Assembly (NCBI RefSeq): GCF_950295315.1
Contig: NC_080179.1
Coordinates: 72,952,674-73,016,673, forward strand
Direction: 5' to 3'
DNA length: 64,000 nt
Origin: Erinaceus europaeus
Lineage: Eukaryota > Chordata > Mammalia > Eulipotyphla > Erinaceidae
Positions 1 to 10,961 of this stretch are shown here, piece by piece. Under the pieces are notes generated by a model that was given only the letters and a program-made list of their open reading frames with translations, had not been told where the DNA came from and searched no databases. Position numbers and translations under genes: made by a program. Within the stretch, counting starts at the first letter, position 1, and the number at the start of each line of letters is the position of its first letter.

Positions 1-362
1 ATAGAAGGTGTATGTTTGTATGTATGTTAAGAACAAAAGATCTATTCTCAGTGAACTTCAGGTAAACAATGCAGTACTGTTAGCTGTATTTATCAAGATG
101 TTAGATATTAGAACATTATCTTCTTATAGCTGTAGGATTATAATTATTAGACTCTTTTAAAAGGAAAAAAAGATAGGACACAAACTGAGATCATCACCCT
201 CATTATAGCCTCTGTAAACATAAGCTGATGCTAATTACTTGATCTGACAGACTTCTCTCTGGCTATATATTTGTTCAGGGTGAACTCAGGGACTTTCTTT
301 TTTATTTGAAAATGTACTTATTTTTTGTTATTACCAAGACATCACAGTTATGAGTTCACTTT
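1..362. other. Unassigned intronic DNA
   Basis: AT-rich single-copy-looking sequence with no recognisable gene or repeat. Confidence 0.5.
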
Positions 363-490
363 TTTAGATAAAAACAGAGACAGAAATAGAAGAAGGAGGG
401 AAAGATACCACAGTACAGATGCTTCGGCCACTTCCTTAGAGGCTGGGCTCAAACGGGTACATGCATGGCTTTAGCGGCACCACTACCCAA
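363..490 (-). mobile_element. Degenerate SINE, type A-like
   Basis: In reverse orientation it keeps the purine-rich AGAGACAGAAATAGAAG segment, then CCACTTCCTTAGAGGCTGGG and a tRNA-like GGGCTCAAACGGGTACATGC. It is strongly diverged, hence old. Confidence 0.5.
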
Positions 491-604
491 GGAAGCTATT
501 TTGTCAAGACAGACTTGTTGATTTTATACCACAGAATCAAACATCTCCAGGTAAAGAGCAACTGGGCATTGCTTGTAAGGGTGGTATCATTAGACATCCT
601 TTTT

Positions 605-785
605 TAAAAAATTTTTTTTATTAATTTTTTTTTTTGAGAGAGAGATGCAGAGAGAGAGAGAGAGAGAGAAACACCAGAGCACTGCTCAGCTCAGGCTTAT
701 GGTGGTGCGGGGGATTGAACCTGGGACTTAGGAGCCTCAGGCATGAGAGTCTGTTTGCATAACCATTATGCTGTCTCCCCCGCCC
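605..785 (-). mobile_element. SINE, type C
   Basis: The reverse-strand copy shows CAGAGCACTGCTCAGCTC, GGATTGAACCTGGGAC, GCCTCAGGCATGAGAGTC and GCATAACCATTATGCTGTCTC, which is the complement of the type C head. A T-rich (A on the sense strand) tail and a GA run sit at its left end. Confidence 0.85.
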
Positions 786-869
786 TAGACATTCTTGAGA
801 ATAGTTACGACTTTGGTTCGGTGCCTGCACAACCAACACAGCATTTTCAGTAGCTATTATCTTTTTCCT

Positions 870-1063
870 CTTGATTCTTTTGAGCAGAAACAGAGAAAAA
901 TGGAAAGGAATATAAAGAGGGAGAAATAAATAAATGAAAGTACCTGCACTACTGCTTCACCACTTGTGACGCTTGCTCCATAGAGGAATGGACCAGGGGC
1001 TTGAACCCAGGTCCTTGTGTATACGAATATGTGTTCTCTATTGGTGGACTATTACCCAGTCCC
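870..1063 (-). mobile_element. SINE, type A, diverged
   Basis: It carries CACTGCTTCACCACTTGTGA and GGGGCTTGAACCCAGGTCCT in the order expected of a reversed type A copy. It directly abuts the next SINE. Confidence 0.75.
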
Positions 1064-1072
1064 TTGTAATAG

Positions 1073-1368
1073 TTTTTTTAAATATATATTTATTTATTTT
1101 CCCTTTTGTTGCCCTTGTTGTTTTTTATTGTTGTCATAGTTATTGTTGTTGTTATTGATGTCATTGTTGTTGGATAGGACAGAGAGAAATGGAGACAGGA
1201 GGGGAAGACAGAGGGGGAGAGAAAGACAGACACCTGCAGACCTGCTTCACTGCCTGTGAAGCCACTCCCCTGCAGGTGGGGAGCCCAGGGCTCAATCCAG
1301 GATCCTTCCTCTGGTCCTTGTGCTTTGTGCTACGTGCGCTTAACCAGCTGTGCTACCACCCAACTCCC
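1073..1368 (-). mobile_element. SINE, type B, near full length
   Basis: A long reversed copy with TTGCCCTTGTTG, GGACAGAGAGAAATGGAGA, CACCTGCAGACCTGCTTCAC and CCCCTGCAGGTGGGGAGC, ending in the tRNA-like head CGTGCGCTTAACCAGCTGTG. Open frames across it are by-products of the element. Confidence 0.88.
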
Positions 1369-2432
1369 ATTTTTTGTTTGTTTGTTTTTTTCTTTTAAGC
1401 ACTGGGTCAGTCGAACCATATAAGAATGTTTAATTGTTATGGGTAGAGTGCTCTTCTTCCAAAATGTGTTAGGATTTTACATTTAATATTAACTATAACC
1501 AGTACTTGATTGAATATCATCTCTTAGAAAGTAAGATGAACAATAGGTACATTAGAAATTATCAAACTATAGGAAAATGTCAGATATTAGCAGAGCTTGT
1601 TTTGCTTTTAAAATTATAATAACATAAGCCTTGGTGATTTTGATGACTGTGTCTTCATTAAAATTTTCTGGTTCACAAAAACCAAAAATGAGAATCTATT
1701 TGTATCAAATAGTTGTTGATGTAATGTTCCACTGTGTAAACAGGCTCCAGGCAGACATAATTATATTTTTATAAATATAAGGCTTTGCAGGATGAAGGCA
1801 CAATGCAACTGGTTATTAATCTCTGCTTCTAAATTATATCTCTAATTATCTCTTAAATTGATATTTTAAGCATGTTTATAGTAAATACCAGTCAAAATTT
1901 AGTGCCTTCTTGAACAGCAATATTCATTATTTTCATCATCTCACAAAATGTCATATGCATATTTCCCTGGAGAATCTAAACATTTATCATCTTTATTTTT
2001 CATATTTATTTACATGCAAATATATTCTTCTAATATCTAGTCTATTTTCTCTATTCTACTTATTCTGTTATCTTCTCTCTGTCTCTGTCTACCTCTAAAT
2101 TTATGTGCATTTAAGTCTACGTGAGTGTGAACGATATTCAAGGAAACCCAAAATGTGTCTCTAGTAGCAGTTAGTTGTAACAGTGACACATGAAACAATA
2201 CATACAGCGATTCAAAAAAATTGCAACATAAATTGTCCTCTGTTGCAAATCAGTATTGAATGGGAATCTTTAGACATCCTGAAAGACTTGGGGTTCAAAT
2301 AATAAGAGAGTTAGGAAATTATGGAACCCTGCAAACAATGTTAATGTCTATAATCCAAGAATAAGTGGAATTAAGAATATACATAAATATATAATGTACA
2401 TTTTCATGTCCAATAAAAATAAAGCAAAGTTG
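1369..2432. other. Unassigned intronic DNA
   Basis: AT-rich sequence without recognisable coding or repeat signature. A 62-codon frame near 1910-2098 is low-complexity TTT/TAT-rich and not gene-like. Confidence 0.5.
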
Positions 2433-2624
2433 AGGAACCACATGGTGACATAAGTAGGTAGAGCACACACTTCACCATCCCTGAAGACCCAGGTTCAAGC
2501 CCCTGCCCCTGTCCGTAGGCGGGAAGCTTCACAAGCGGTGAAGCAGTACAGCAAGTTTCTCTCCATGTCTGTCTTCACCTTTCATTTCAATATCTCTCTG
2601 TTTCTGTCAACAATAGAAATTTTT
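2433..2624 (+). mobile_element. SINE, type A
   Basis: The tRNA-like head holds GACCCAGGTTCAAGCCCCTG, followed by GGGAAGCTTCACAAGCGGTG and AAGCAGTACAGCAAG, then a CT-rich segment and a short A-rich tail. Confidence 0.8.
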
Positions 2625-3511
2625 ACAAGGAAAAACAATGACCACCAGTAACAGTGGATTTGCTATGCTGATACTGAACGTCAGCGATTAAGCTGGTGGT
2701 AAATAAACATATGCTGAATGATGTTTTTGCAGAATTTATTCAGAAATATACATTAGAAATAAATTTCATTGCAAGTCACTGACGTTTTATTCAATCTTCT
2801 TAGATTAAACCACTGAAGGGGGATAAAAGGGAACTGTGCTACTGATTTCTGAACTATGATTAAAAGCAACATTTTTACATTGTTATTTTGTAACAAATAC
2901 CAGACCTCGGTTAGTTATGCCAAGCAGAATTGTCTGTGTGTACTAATAAGTCACATATATCTAGCTTTTTAATAAGTTTCAGTATATTGAGAAACCAATA
3001 TCTTACGCTAGAGACAGATATCTTAAAAGTCACCTTGTGACTGTTTTCTGAGCCTTCCCTTCTAATGGTTCTTATGTATTCACATTAACTATAAAAATCT
3101 TTATGATCCTTTTGATACTAAATTTGAAGGACTCAAGTTGACTGTTTGACTTTATGGTTACAAAGAAGAGCTATATGAAGAATGTTAATGGAGTTGGTGT
3201 TTTGCATAGGAAGACCTGACACCTTCTGTCTTGGCCAAATTTTACTGAAGCCTAGCAATTTAAAGTACTTAATCATACTAAATGGGGATGAGAATTAAAG
3301 CAATTATCCTGCTGATTTACATTTAAAATGTTCCTAAAATATTCTGATAATTAAGTATTTAATTTTTAAATAGTGCTGCCAGAAACTGACTTTAAATTAT
3401 TTACTTTACAAAATAAAATTCTTATTTATTCTTTTTAATGGCAAATGAAAAACAAAGTAGCTAACTCTCAGAACTTTTTTTTTCAGTTCCCTTTCACCAC
3501 TGCTAGACTGA
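2625..3511. other. Unassigned intronic DNA
   Basis: AT-rich with no clear repeat. The low repeat content makes it a modest candidate for conserved intronic sequence. Confidence 0.45.
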
Positions 3512-3679
3512 TTTCTTTTTTTATTATTTTTATTATTCAGACAGAAAGACAAGGACTCAGAGGAGAGATTACACAACACTGTCCTCTGTCCAACAGAGAG
3601 ATTTCCACTGGTGCTCCAGGTTTACCTACAGAGCTCCATGCATGTTTAAGCATGTGCATTACCGAGTCAGCTAGCTCCC
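3512..3679 (-). mobile_element. Degenerate tRNA-type SINE
   Basis: A T-rich left end, a purine-rich AGACAGAAAGACAAGGACTC, ACTGGTGCTCCAGG and GCATTACCGAGTCAGCTAGC follow the order of a reversed SINE but are heavily mutated. Confidence 0.45.
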
Positions 3680-3807
3680 CTCCCTCCAAAACCACTTTTC
3701 ATTTTGACACTCAAAGAGTTGTTTATCTAGTTTACACTGAACTGATAAGCCTGGCATTCAATTCAATAAAGTTTCCTATAAACCAAAATAAGTTTAGATC
3801 AGAGAAT

Positions 3808-4014
3808 TTATTATTATTGTTCTTGTTGTTATTGTATTTATTTTGGATAGACACAGAAATTGAGAGGGAAGGGAGAGATAGAGAGAGGGAGAGAAGGATA
3901 AGACACCTGCAGACCTACTTCACTTCTTGTGAAGCTTCCTCCCTGAAGGTGGGAAACCAAGGTTACACATGATAATGTGTGTGTGCGCTCGACAGGTGCA
4001 TCACTGGCCAGCCC
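3808..4014 (-). mobile_element. SINE, type A
   Basis: Reversed copy with TTTTGGATAGACACAGAAATTG, CACCTGCAGACCTACTTCAC, TTGTGAAGCTTCCTCCCTG and a head ending GGTGCATCACTGGCCAGCCC. A short GT run has grown inside the head. Confidence 0.82.
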
Positions 4015-4464
4015 TGATGAATTACTTTTTGTAAAAATTGCGAGTGATTGGGCATGCAGTTATGGGTGACACTGTCCCCTGATCTCATAGTATGTATGCT
4101 ATAGGGAGAGAGATGAGGAACAATAAATGAATAAATGGGAAATTTCAGACAATTAGAATCTCAAATCACTTGGCTTTAATTGAAGGTTACTACAAATGTT
4201 TTGAAGAAAACAGAGTAAGTGGTGAAACCTGGCAATGCTTTAGTGATTCAGTCAGAGAAGACCACTAAGGAAGCATTTTAACTCAGACCAGATTTTCAGG
4301 AAGAATTTCAGGGAACCATTCAAGACAGTATAGTACATGACAGAGCGAATGCAAAACATCTGAATGACAGCTAAATTCTTTCCTAAGAAGTCTATAGGGT
4401 CCTGGGGACTGAGGAAATACCATAACGGTTATGGTAAAAGCACCATAAACTAGAACTGAACAAT

Positions 4465-4518
4465 GGGAAGGAAGGAAGAAGGGAGGGAGGGAGGCAGGAA
4501 GGGAGGGAGGAAGGAAGG
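4465..4518 (+). repeat. (GGAA/GGGA)n purine microsatellite
   Basis: Repeated GGAAG and GGGAGG units with little else. Confidence 0.9.
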
Positions 4519-4600
4519 TTGTGTGAGAAAGGAGTCCAGTTAAAATCTGTCAGGGGCTGGGGGGGTCACAAATAGCTTAATGCTTTGGGGCAGAAAATTT

Positions 4601-4677
4601 TGTTGTTTCTTTTACCAGAAAACTGCTTTGTGGTGCTACAGGGACCTTTTCATAACCATTATGCTATCTCCTCTGTC
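4601..4677 (-). mobile_element. SINE type C fragment
   Basis: TTTACCAGAAAACTGCTTTG and TTTTCATAACCATTATGCTATC flank a deleted middle. Confidence 0.6.
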
Positions 4678-4771
4678 TGAGAAAGATAAAATATGAAAGA
4701 ATTCAGAAAGAAACAATTAGACCTTTGGTGATGAACTTAAGATACTTATTAGTGATCTTTCTTGCTTGTCT

Positions 4772-4788
4772 AGAAATTATATAGTGTT
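4772..4788 (+). repeat. Target-site duplication, left copy
   Basis: AGAAATTATATAGTGTT is repeated exactly at 5078-5094, bracketing the SINE between them. Confidence 0.95.
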
Positions 4789-5077
4789 GGGAGTCAGGCT
4801 GTAGCGCAGCGAGTTAAGCGCAGGTGGCGCAAAGCACAAGGACCGGCATAAAGATCCCGGTTCGAACCCCGGCTCCCCACCTGCAGGGGAGTCGCTTCAC
4901 AGGTGGTGAAGCAGGTCTGCAGGTGTCTATCTTTCTCTCCTCCTCTCTGTCTCCCCCTCCTCTCTCCATTTCTCTCTGTCCTATCCAACAACAATAATAA
5001 CTACAACAATCAAACAACAAGGGCAACAAAAGGGAATCAATAAATAAAAATAAATATTTTAAAAAAATTAAAAAAAA
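4789..5077 (+). mobile_element. Full-length young SINE, type B
   Basis: About 289 bp bracketed by an exact 17-bp duplication. The pol III A box (TAGCGCAGCGAG, 4802-4813) and B box (GGTTCGAACCC, 4859-4869) fit the tRNA consensus. The body holds CTCCCCACCTGCAGGGGAGT, GAAGCAGGTCTGCAGGTGTC, a CT-rich part, and a CAA/A-rich tail. The head resembles a tRNA but this is not a tRNA gene: no acceptor-stem closure is seen and the body continues without a terminator. It is the best preserved SINE in the window. Confidence 0.95.
4802..4869 (+). promoter_or_regulatory. RNA polymerase III internal promoter of the SINE
   Basis: The A box (TAGCGCAGCGAG) and B box (GGTTCGAACCC) are spaced as in tRNA genes. 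Intact boxes suggest recent transcription competence. Confidence 0.75.
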
Positions 5078-5094
5078 AGAAATTATATAGTGTT
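5078..5094 (+). repeat. Target-site duplication, right copy
   Basis: Exact repeat of the 17 bp at 4772-4788, directly after the A-rich tail. Confidence 0.95.
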
Positions 5095-5820
5095 AAAACT
5101 CAGTGTTAATTTAAAAAGACTATGAAAAAGAAATAATTTATCTTCAAATATTTGGCTGGTTGGTTTATTTAGCTAATAGGCATGTGTACCTACTATTTAC
5201 CAAGCATTGTGATAATTATGAGACCTATCAAAAAAAGACAGAGAGAGAGAGAGAGAGGAAACGGTATGCCTGTTCTAGGAGTTCATTTCTTGATGAAGTT
5301 ATTTAACTAGCACTTCTTAGACTTCTTTTCCACATAGCATTGTAGTGGTGCTCAGCATGGAGTAAACTGGTTTGATCCTTAATGTAGTTTGTAATGTGTG
5401 CCTTATGTTGCTTCAGAATACCTCCGTAGCTGTCAGCTATCAATCAACCGTTCTTTCACTGATCAATCAATACAAATTATTATATTAACATACCATAATG
5501 TGACAACGTGACATTTATATCCATGTCCACTTTGTAGAATACAGCATAGGGTAGGTAGCATTTGAAGGTGCGAATATAAACTACATTCAGTTCAAAGGCA
5601 AGAATGTTATCTGTGGTTTGAGATAGAGAAGAATTTAAAACTTCAGATGTCTAGAATATTATCTCACAGAAAGCTGGGAAGGAAAAGAGCAGAGACAAGA
5701 AGTGGGCAGGCTCTCTGCGTATGATCTTTAATCCAGTACTTCCCTGTGTACTGAAGGCCACCTCCACTGAATCTGAACTCTCTGGCTGTTTTCTCTCATC
5801 TCTTAAAAATTAGATTAATA
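5095..5820. other. Unassigned intronic DNA
   Basis: Contains a short (GA)n run at about 5237-5258; otherwise no recognisable feature. Confidence 0.5.
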
Positions 5821-5975
5821 GGGGCTATGTGGTGGCACACCTGAGAACCTGGGTTCAAGGTCTGGTCCCCATCTGCAGGAGAGAAGCTTGATAAACAGTG
5901 AAGCATTATCTCTCCCACTCTCCCTCTCCCTTCCCTCTCAATTTCTGTTTCTATCAAATAAATAAGATATTTTTA
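5821..5975 (+). mobile_element. SINE, type A, partly deleted
   Basis: Head GGGGCTATGTGGTGGCACAC then GGGTTCAAGGTCTGGTCCCC, GAGAAGCTTGATAAACAGTG and a tail with AAATAAATAAG. Part of the usual head is missing. Confidence 0.75.
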
Positions 5976-6546
5976 AAAATCATAGTAACAGTGTGTCATA
6001 AACCATTGAATCAAGTTTTGTAGAGCTACCATTCAAGAGACGAAGTATCCAAACTCAAGAAATCATTAAAACCATTATTTTTAAAAACCTCTATCGAACC
6101 CCTTGAAGGTTTCTAGAAAAAAAAAAATCCAAAACTGTTGTTTCTACATATGCATATTCAGTTAAGAAAACTACTGTACCTTGCTAGCCAGAATGAATGC
6201 ATTTAAATTCAGATTCGTGTACCTTTTATTAAGGAGCCAAATTTAAATCACTATGGTAACTACTGCGATAAAATATAACATCTTAAGCTATGATTATACT
6301 GTCACACTAGTGCTGCCTATCTTAAGTATGTGACTACCAATCATTTCAACGTTGTTCTAGTCAACCAGAAATGTAGTTAAAAAAGGAAACCAATTATGAG
6401 ATTTATTTAAATAAGGCTGAATGACTTTAGCAATAACAGAGTCTAGGTACTAGAAATGAATTCTGGGAGAGTGTGAGAAGTTGAAGGAAGGTCTTTGATC
6501 CAACTGTTCAGAACTAGAGTATTAAATACCAGTATACTTGAGGTTT
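5976..6546. other. Unassigned intronic DNA
   Basis: AT-rich, no recognisable gene or repeat. Confidence 0.45.
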
Positions 6547-6574
6547 GCGAAGGGCTTATTTATTTAAAAATATT

Positions 6575-6588
6575 TATTCGTTCTATTT
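6575..6588 (+). repeat. L1 target-site duplication, left copy
   Basis: TATTCGTTCTATTT matches 8172-8185 at 13 of 14 positions. Confidence 0.8.
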
Positions 6589-8171
6589 CTTTTTTATTTA
6601 AGAAAGGATTAATTAACAAAACCATAGGCTAGGAGGGGTACAACTCCACACAATTCCCACCACCCAATCTCCATATCCCACCCCGTCCCCTGATAGCTTT
6701 CCCATTCTCTGTCCCTCTGGGAGCATGGACCCAGGGTCATTGTGGGTTGCAGAAGGTGGAAGGTCTGGCTTCTGTAATTGCTTCCCCGCTGAACATGGGC
6801 GTTGACTGGTCGGTCCATACTCCCAGTCAGCCTCTCTCTTTCCCTAGTAGGGTGGGTCTCTGGGGAAGCTGAGCTTCAGGACATATTGGTGGGGTCTTCA
6901 ATCCAGGGAAGCCTGGCCAGCATCCTGGTGGCATCTGGAACCTGGTGATTGAAAAGAGAGTTAACATACAAAGCCAAACAAATTGTTGAGCAATCATGGA
7001 CCCAAAGCTTGGAATAGTGGAGAGGAAGTGTTAGGAGGGTATTCACTGCAAACTCTAGTGTACTTCTGCTTTCAGGTATATATTTTGCAGTAGTTTGTGG
7101 ATACCTGTGCACGTAAGCTCTCTCTCACAGAAACTGGTGTATATCTAGGTTATGGGACTTTGTTAGAAAGTGAACCACCTGAGATGAAATTAGAGTATAC
7201 TATAAAAGGAAAGGTCTCACCCGAGTAATGAAGCTGAAAGGTTGTCATTCCACACGTGAAGTCTCTGGACACAGTCTGAGGTGAAGCATGTTGACGTTGC
7301 AATCATTGCATTGGTTAGGTTGTGATCAGCGAATGCAATGTTATTTGGTATGGATTGGGAGACGCATATGGGAAAGTGGGCCCTATCCAAAGGTTCCAGG
7401 ACTGGGGGAAGTAGGGGCTCTGTAGTGGAGATGTGAGGTTCCTGCTGTCTTAGGGTTCAAAAAGACAATCGATAGTTAATGTTATCATCACATTATTTGG
7501 TAATTGGGTTAACTTTGAAAAGTCCTTTTGTTATGGTTTGCTGTACAGTATCTTGTATATAGCTGTGCTATTGGATGCTTCTAATCTACTTGGTCTAGGC
7601 TTTTGAGAGAGTCCGCATATCAAATACACAGCCTATATATTAAAAAGATTCAGTTTGTGTTTTGAAAAACTTTGAGACATACAATTGATTTTCCCCCTCT
7701 CATATTAATCAACTACTGATTTATATGTCTACATTTTGCTAGGAGTGTACATAAACACCATTCCCACCACCAAAAGACTGTGACCCATCCCTCCCACCCA
7801 CTCCCACCCCCCACTGGCCCAGGAAGCTGCATGTCTACCCCTCACCACAGGGTTTTCACTTTGGTGCCCTACTTACAATTTTATCACCAAGCTTCTTTAA
7901 GAGAATAGAACAAACACTACAATCATTTATCTGGAACCTGAAAACACCTAGAATTGCCAAAACCATCTTGAGGAAAAGAAACAGAAATGGAGGCATCACA
8001 CTCCCAGACCTTAAACTATATTATAAAGCCATTATCATCAAAACAGCATCTGGAACAAAAATAGGCACACAGACCATTGGAACAGAATTGAAAGCCCAGA
8101 AATAAATCCCAACACCTATGGGCATCTAATCTTTGATAAGAGGGCCCAAAGGATTAAATGGAAAAAGGCTC
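6589..8171 (-). mobile_element. L1 insertion with inverted 5' part (twin priming)
   Basis: From 6589 to about 7880 the minus strand is L1 3' UTR. From about 7890 to 8171 the plus strand is ORF2, reading close to [20 protein letters not shown], a well-conserved L1 stretch. Near-identical 14-mers (TATTCGTTCTATTT at 6575, TATTCATTCTATTT at 8172) bracket the whole, so it is one insertion whose 5' portion is inverted. The 3' UTR resembles the copy at 58891-60217. It has no intact coding capacity. Confidence 0.88.
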
Positions 8172-8185
8172 TATTCATTCTATTT
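8172..8185 (+). repeat. L1 target-site duplication, right copy
   Basis: TATTCATTCTATTT pairs with 6575-6588 and abuts the inverted ORF2 piece. Confidence 0.8.
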
Positions 8186-8325
8186 TATCAAGAGAGGTAA
8201 ACAGAGAGAAAGATATCGATGCAGACAGACCAGAGTACTGGCTTTTGGTGGTACTGAGGATTGAACCTGGAACCCCAGAGCCCCAGGTCTGAAAGTCTTT
8301 TGCATAGCCATTATGTCCTCAGCCC

Positions 8326-8460
8326 TTATTTATTTACTTATGAGAGAATAGGAGGAGGAGGAGGAGAAAGCAAAGTAAACAGGGCATCCAACCAGTGATG
8401 ACTCCTTGGCACATACAATGCTGGGAAGTGAACCCAGGACCTCAGCTTCAGAATCCCTTT
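8326..8460 (-). mobile_element. SINE, type D
   Basis: Short reversed element with TTATTTACTTATGAGAGAATAG, CTTGGCACATACAATGCTGG and GAACCCAGGACCTCAGC. It resembles the copy at 54313 more than types A-C. A GGA run lies inside it. Confidence 0.6.
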
Positions 8461-8523
8461 TTTTGTTGTCATGGTGTCACTTCGTGGGCCACTATAACTG
8501 AGTTTTAAGTAGCCTTGGAAATG

Positions 8524-8893
8524 TTGTTGCAGAAGCTGGGGAAGTGATTCAGCAGGTAGAGTGCAGGACTGCATATTTGTGGTCTGAATTCAATCACCAA
8601 TACCACAATCTATTTTTGTTATTTTATTTTGTTTTGTTTTTACCAGAACACTGCTCAACTCTGGTTTATGGTTGCAGAAATTGAACCTGGAACTTCAGAG
8701 CCTCAGGCATGAGGGTCTCTTTCCATAACCGTTATGCTCTCTACACCCAAACACTGCCACTTATTCTGGAGTGGAGGAGTGCTCTCTTCTCTGTTCCTTT
8801 CTCACTCCCTCTCCCCTTCCCCATCTGCCTCCTCTTCCCTCTCCCTCTCCCTCTCTTCTTTAGAAAATAAATAATTCTTGAAAGAAAAGACTG
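8524..8893 (+). mobile_element. Old SINE interrupted by a type C SINE
   Basis: The head GGGGAAGTGATTCAGCAGGTAG with GGTCTGAATTCAATCACCAA (8524-8607) and a CT-rich segment with AAATAAATAATTC tail (8749-8893) look like two halves of one forward SINE, parted by the reversed SINE at 8608-8748. Confidence 0.55.
8608..8748 (-). mobile_element. SINE, type C
   Basis: CCAGAACACTGCTCAACTC, TTGAACCTGGAACTTCAGAG, CCTCAGGCATGAGGGTC and CCATAACCGTTATGCTCTC mark a reversed copy. Confidence 0.82.
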
Positions 8894-8994
8894 GCAAATA
8901 TTTTTAATTGCACCTGAAAATAAATCTAACAGCAGCTTTCACTACCACTCACTGCATGTGCAGAGTCAACATAAAGAATTGAAAATGCTTTGAC

Positions 8995-9170
8995 TGAGGA
9001 AACAATATAATTGTTATGCAAAAGACTCATTCTTGAGGCTCCCAGGTCCCAGGTTCAATCTCCAGCACCACCATAAGCCAGAGCTAAGCAGTGCTATGAT
9101 CTCATATGATGTCTGTATCGTTTCCTCTGCATCTCTCTCCTCATTAAAATAAAGCAAATGTATTTTTTAA
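8995..9170 (+). mobile_element. SINE, type C
   Basis: Forward copy: ATAATTGTTATGCAAAAGAC, CCCAGGTTCAATCTCCAGC, CATAAGCCAGAGCTAAGCAG, a CT-rich part and ATTAAAATAAAG tail. Confidence 0.82.
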
Positions 9171-10132
9171 AAAATTTAAAAATTTTAATGTTTTATTATG
9201 AAGTTAGCCAATGATTTATACTACAAATACACTAAAATTAAAATCAGAATTTTGAGGTAGAGTTAGCACTTGTCTGTGAGCAGCATGACATACCTGAATA
9301 CTAAATTATTTAGGCAGGTGCCCTTCCAGTACTATAGGCATGCCCACATTTTCCACTCATTTCATCACTCTATACTGCAGCACTATTTAAATATTGTACT
9401 TTTCCTATTTTCACTGGTGAGCCAAACTCTTTATATTTTTAATTTTATACTTTTTAGTTAGTCACCCCTGTACATTATTAGCAGGCCAAAGTAAAGCTAT
9501 TTGGGTTGAGTAATCATCATAGTGTAAGGAATGGCTGAATTGAGAATCTTTATATCTAAATGTCTCACAGTAATGTTCTAAAGGTGTACTGGAATAGTAA
9601 TTAAACGTAGTGAAATATGAGTGATTCTTGGTCATTTCTCTGGCCCTAAAAAAAAACCGTAGGCCTACAAGCTGCCTTTTCACATTTGGGGTGCAGAACA
9701 GAAACTTTTGACTCCATAAAGTCATGAGAAGTTAAAGTTGGAAATGTGCTAAAGGGTCAAAACAAAGTACAGGAAGGTGACAGATTTGTGAGTTAGCTTT
9801 CCAAAATTTATAATTAAGTGGGTGTATGACAATGGATGGATTTTCCATGAAAGAAAATAGGGATAAAGGAATAACAAGGCATGTCCTTAAGTAGCACCTA
9901 TATCTAAAGATGGGTAGGGGGGAAAAATATATATCAGAACTGTCAAGAAGAAAAAAAACCAGAAAAGCTTAGGAAGTTGCAGTGATTATCAGCAGTGTGA
10001 AATGCTACAGACAAGAAATAAAGGCAAAAATTATAAAAATCTATGAGCAATTTTGGATGATAGGATCAAGATAGTGGACTATAGGAAGGTCTGAAAACCA
10101 AACCCCAGATAAAGATATGCAGAAAATTTGAA
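9171..10132. other. Unassigned intronic DNA
   Basis: AT-rich; no recognisable gene or repeat. Short frames here lack codon bias or family similarity. Confidence 0.45.
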
Positions 10133-10266
10133 GATAGACAGCATAATGGTTATGCAAAGAGACTCTCATTCATGAAGTTCCAAAGTCCCAGCTTCAGTCC
10201 CACACCACCACAAGTCAGAGCTCAGCAGTACTCTGATAAAAAATGAAAAGGAAAAAAAAAAAAAGG
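10133..10266 (+). mobile_element. SINE, type C
   Basis: GACAGCATAATGGTTATGCA, then CAAAGTCCCAGCTTCAGTCC, AAGTCAGAGCTCAGCAGTAC and an A-rich tail. Confidence 0.82.
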
Positions 10267-10283
10267 AGAGAACAATAAAACTT

Positions 10284-10345
10284 TTTAAAACATTTTATTT
10301 ATTTATTCGATAGAGATAAATCAAGAAAGAAAAGGGGACACAGAT
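10284..10345 (-). mobile_element. SINE tail fragment
   Basis: TTTATTTATTTATTCGATAG followed by a purine-rich block is the 3' end of a reversed type A SINE; the rest is missing. Confidence 0.5.
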
Positions 10346-10951
10346 TATCTGGCAAATAGAAAAGAAAAAAAAAAAACAACATAAAGGGTAAATATCAAGG
10401 CAACTGTTTTATATGTGTTATTCTTTTTATTTCATTATGATATGGAAAATGAAAGGGGCAATTGATGAAAGAAATATGCATAGATGCTAAAAGTCTTATT
10501 GAGATGATAGCACTTTTTAGTTCACTGGAAAGATATCTACTCAATATTTTCCTGTGGAAGCATTGCTCTTATTGTCTTAGCATATAGTCAAAGATATGAA
10601 CCTCAGGGTAACTCAGTCATCTGACTTGCAGTTAGCAGGCCCAACACCAAGCCCATAACTTCTATGCCTATCCTTGTATATCTCTATTTTGACTTCAAGA
10701 TGCCAACTGCAAAGTTTTCATTTTAGAGAGGACAGTTGGCTTTCTTCTCAAAAATGGAAACTAAAAACTACAGTCCTTTGAGTGTTTCACTCAAGTCAGT
10801 CGTTTCTGAACTCAAGAAAAGGGGACTGGAGGGGGAAGACAATCAACAGAGAGTTTGAGATCAGAGAAATACCTAAAGCATCTTCAGCAATTATTCAAAT
10901 GAAGATTGACATCTTTAAAGAAACCACCTTTAAATGGCCATGGAGGGTTTC
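10346..10951. other. Unassigned intronic DNA
   Basis: No recognisable gene or repeat. Confidence 0.45.
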
Positions 10952-10961
10952 TCAAATTTCT

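Larger units (their letters stand above)
6547..8325 (-). mobile_element. SINE type C split by an L1 insertion
   Basis: The T-rich end of a reversed SINE (6547-6588) is separated from its body (8186-8325, with GACCAGAGTACTGG, GGATTGAACCTGGAAC and TTTTGCATAGCCATTATGTC) by the L1 between them. The L1 duplication falls inside the SINE's T-rich end, so the SINE is older than the L1. Confidence 0.75.

Noticed and set aside
3445..3972. 175-codon plus-strand frame
   Set aside because: It runs across two reversed SINEs and has no family resemblance or codon pattern.
4170..4350. Possible ancient mammalian repeat shared with 23110-23300
   Set aside because: Phrases look familiar but I cannot name a family or align the two convincingly by eye.
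4789..4872. Possible tRNA gene
   Set aside because: It has A and B boxes, but it is the SINE head: it continues into the SINE body, has an A-rich tail and target duplications, and many diverged copies exist.
4794..5029. Recurring short frames with words like MERGGEDREGERK or SFSPPLCLPLLSPFLSVL
   Set aside because: They recur wherever the type B SINE occurs and are translations of it on either strand.
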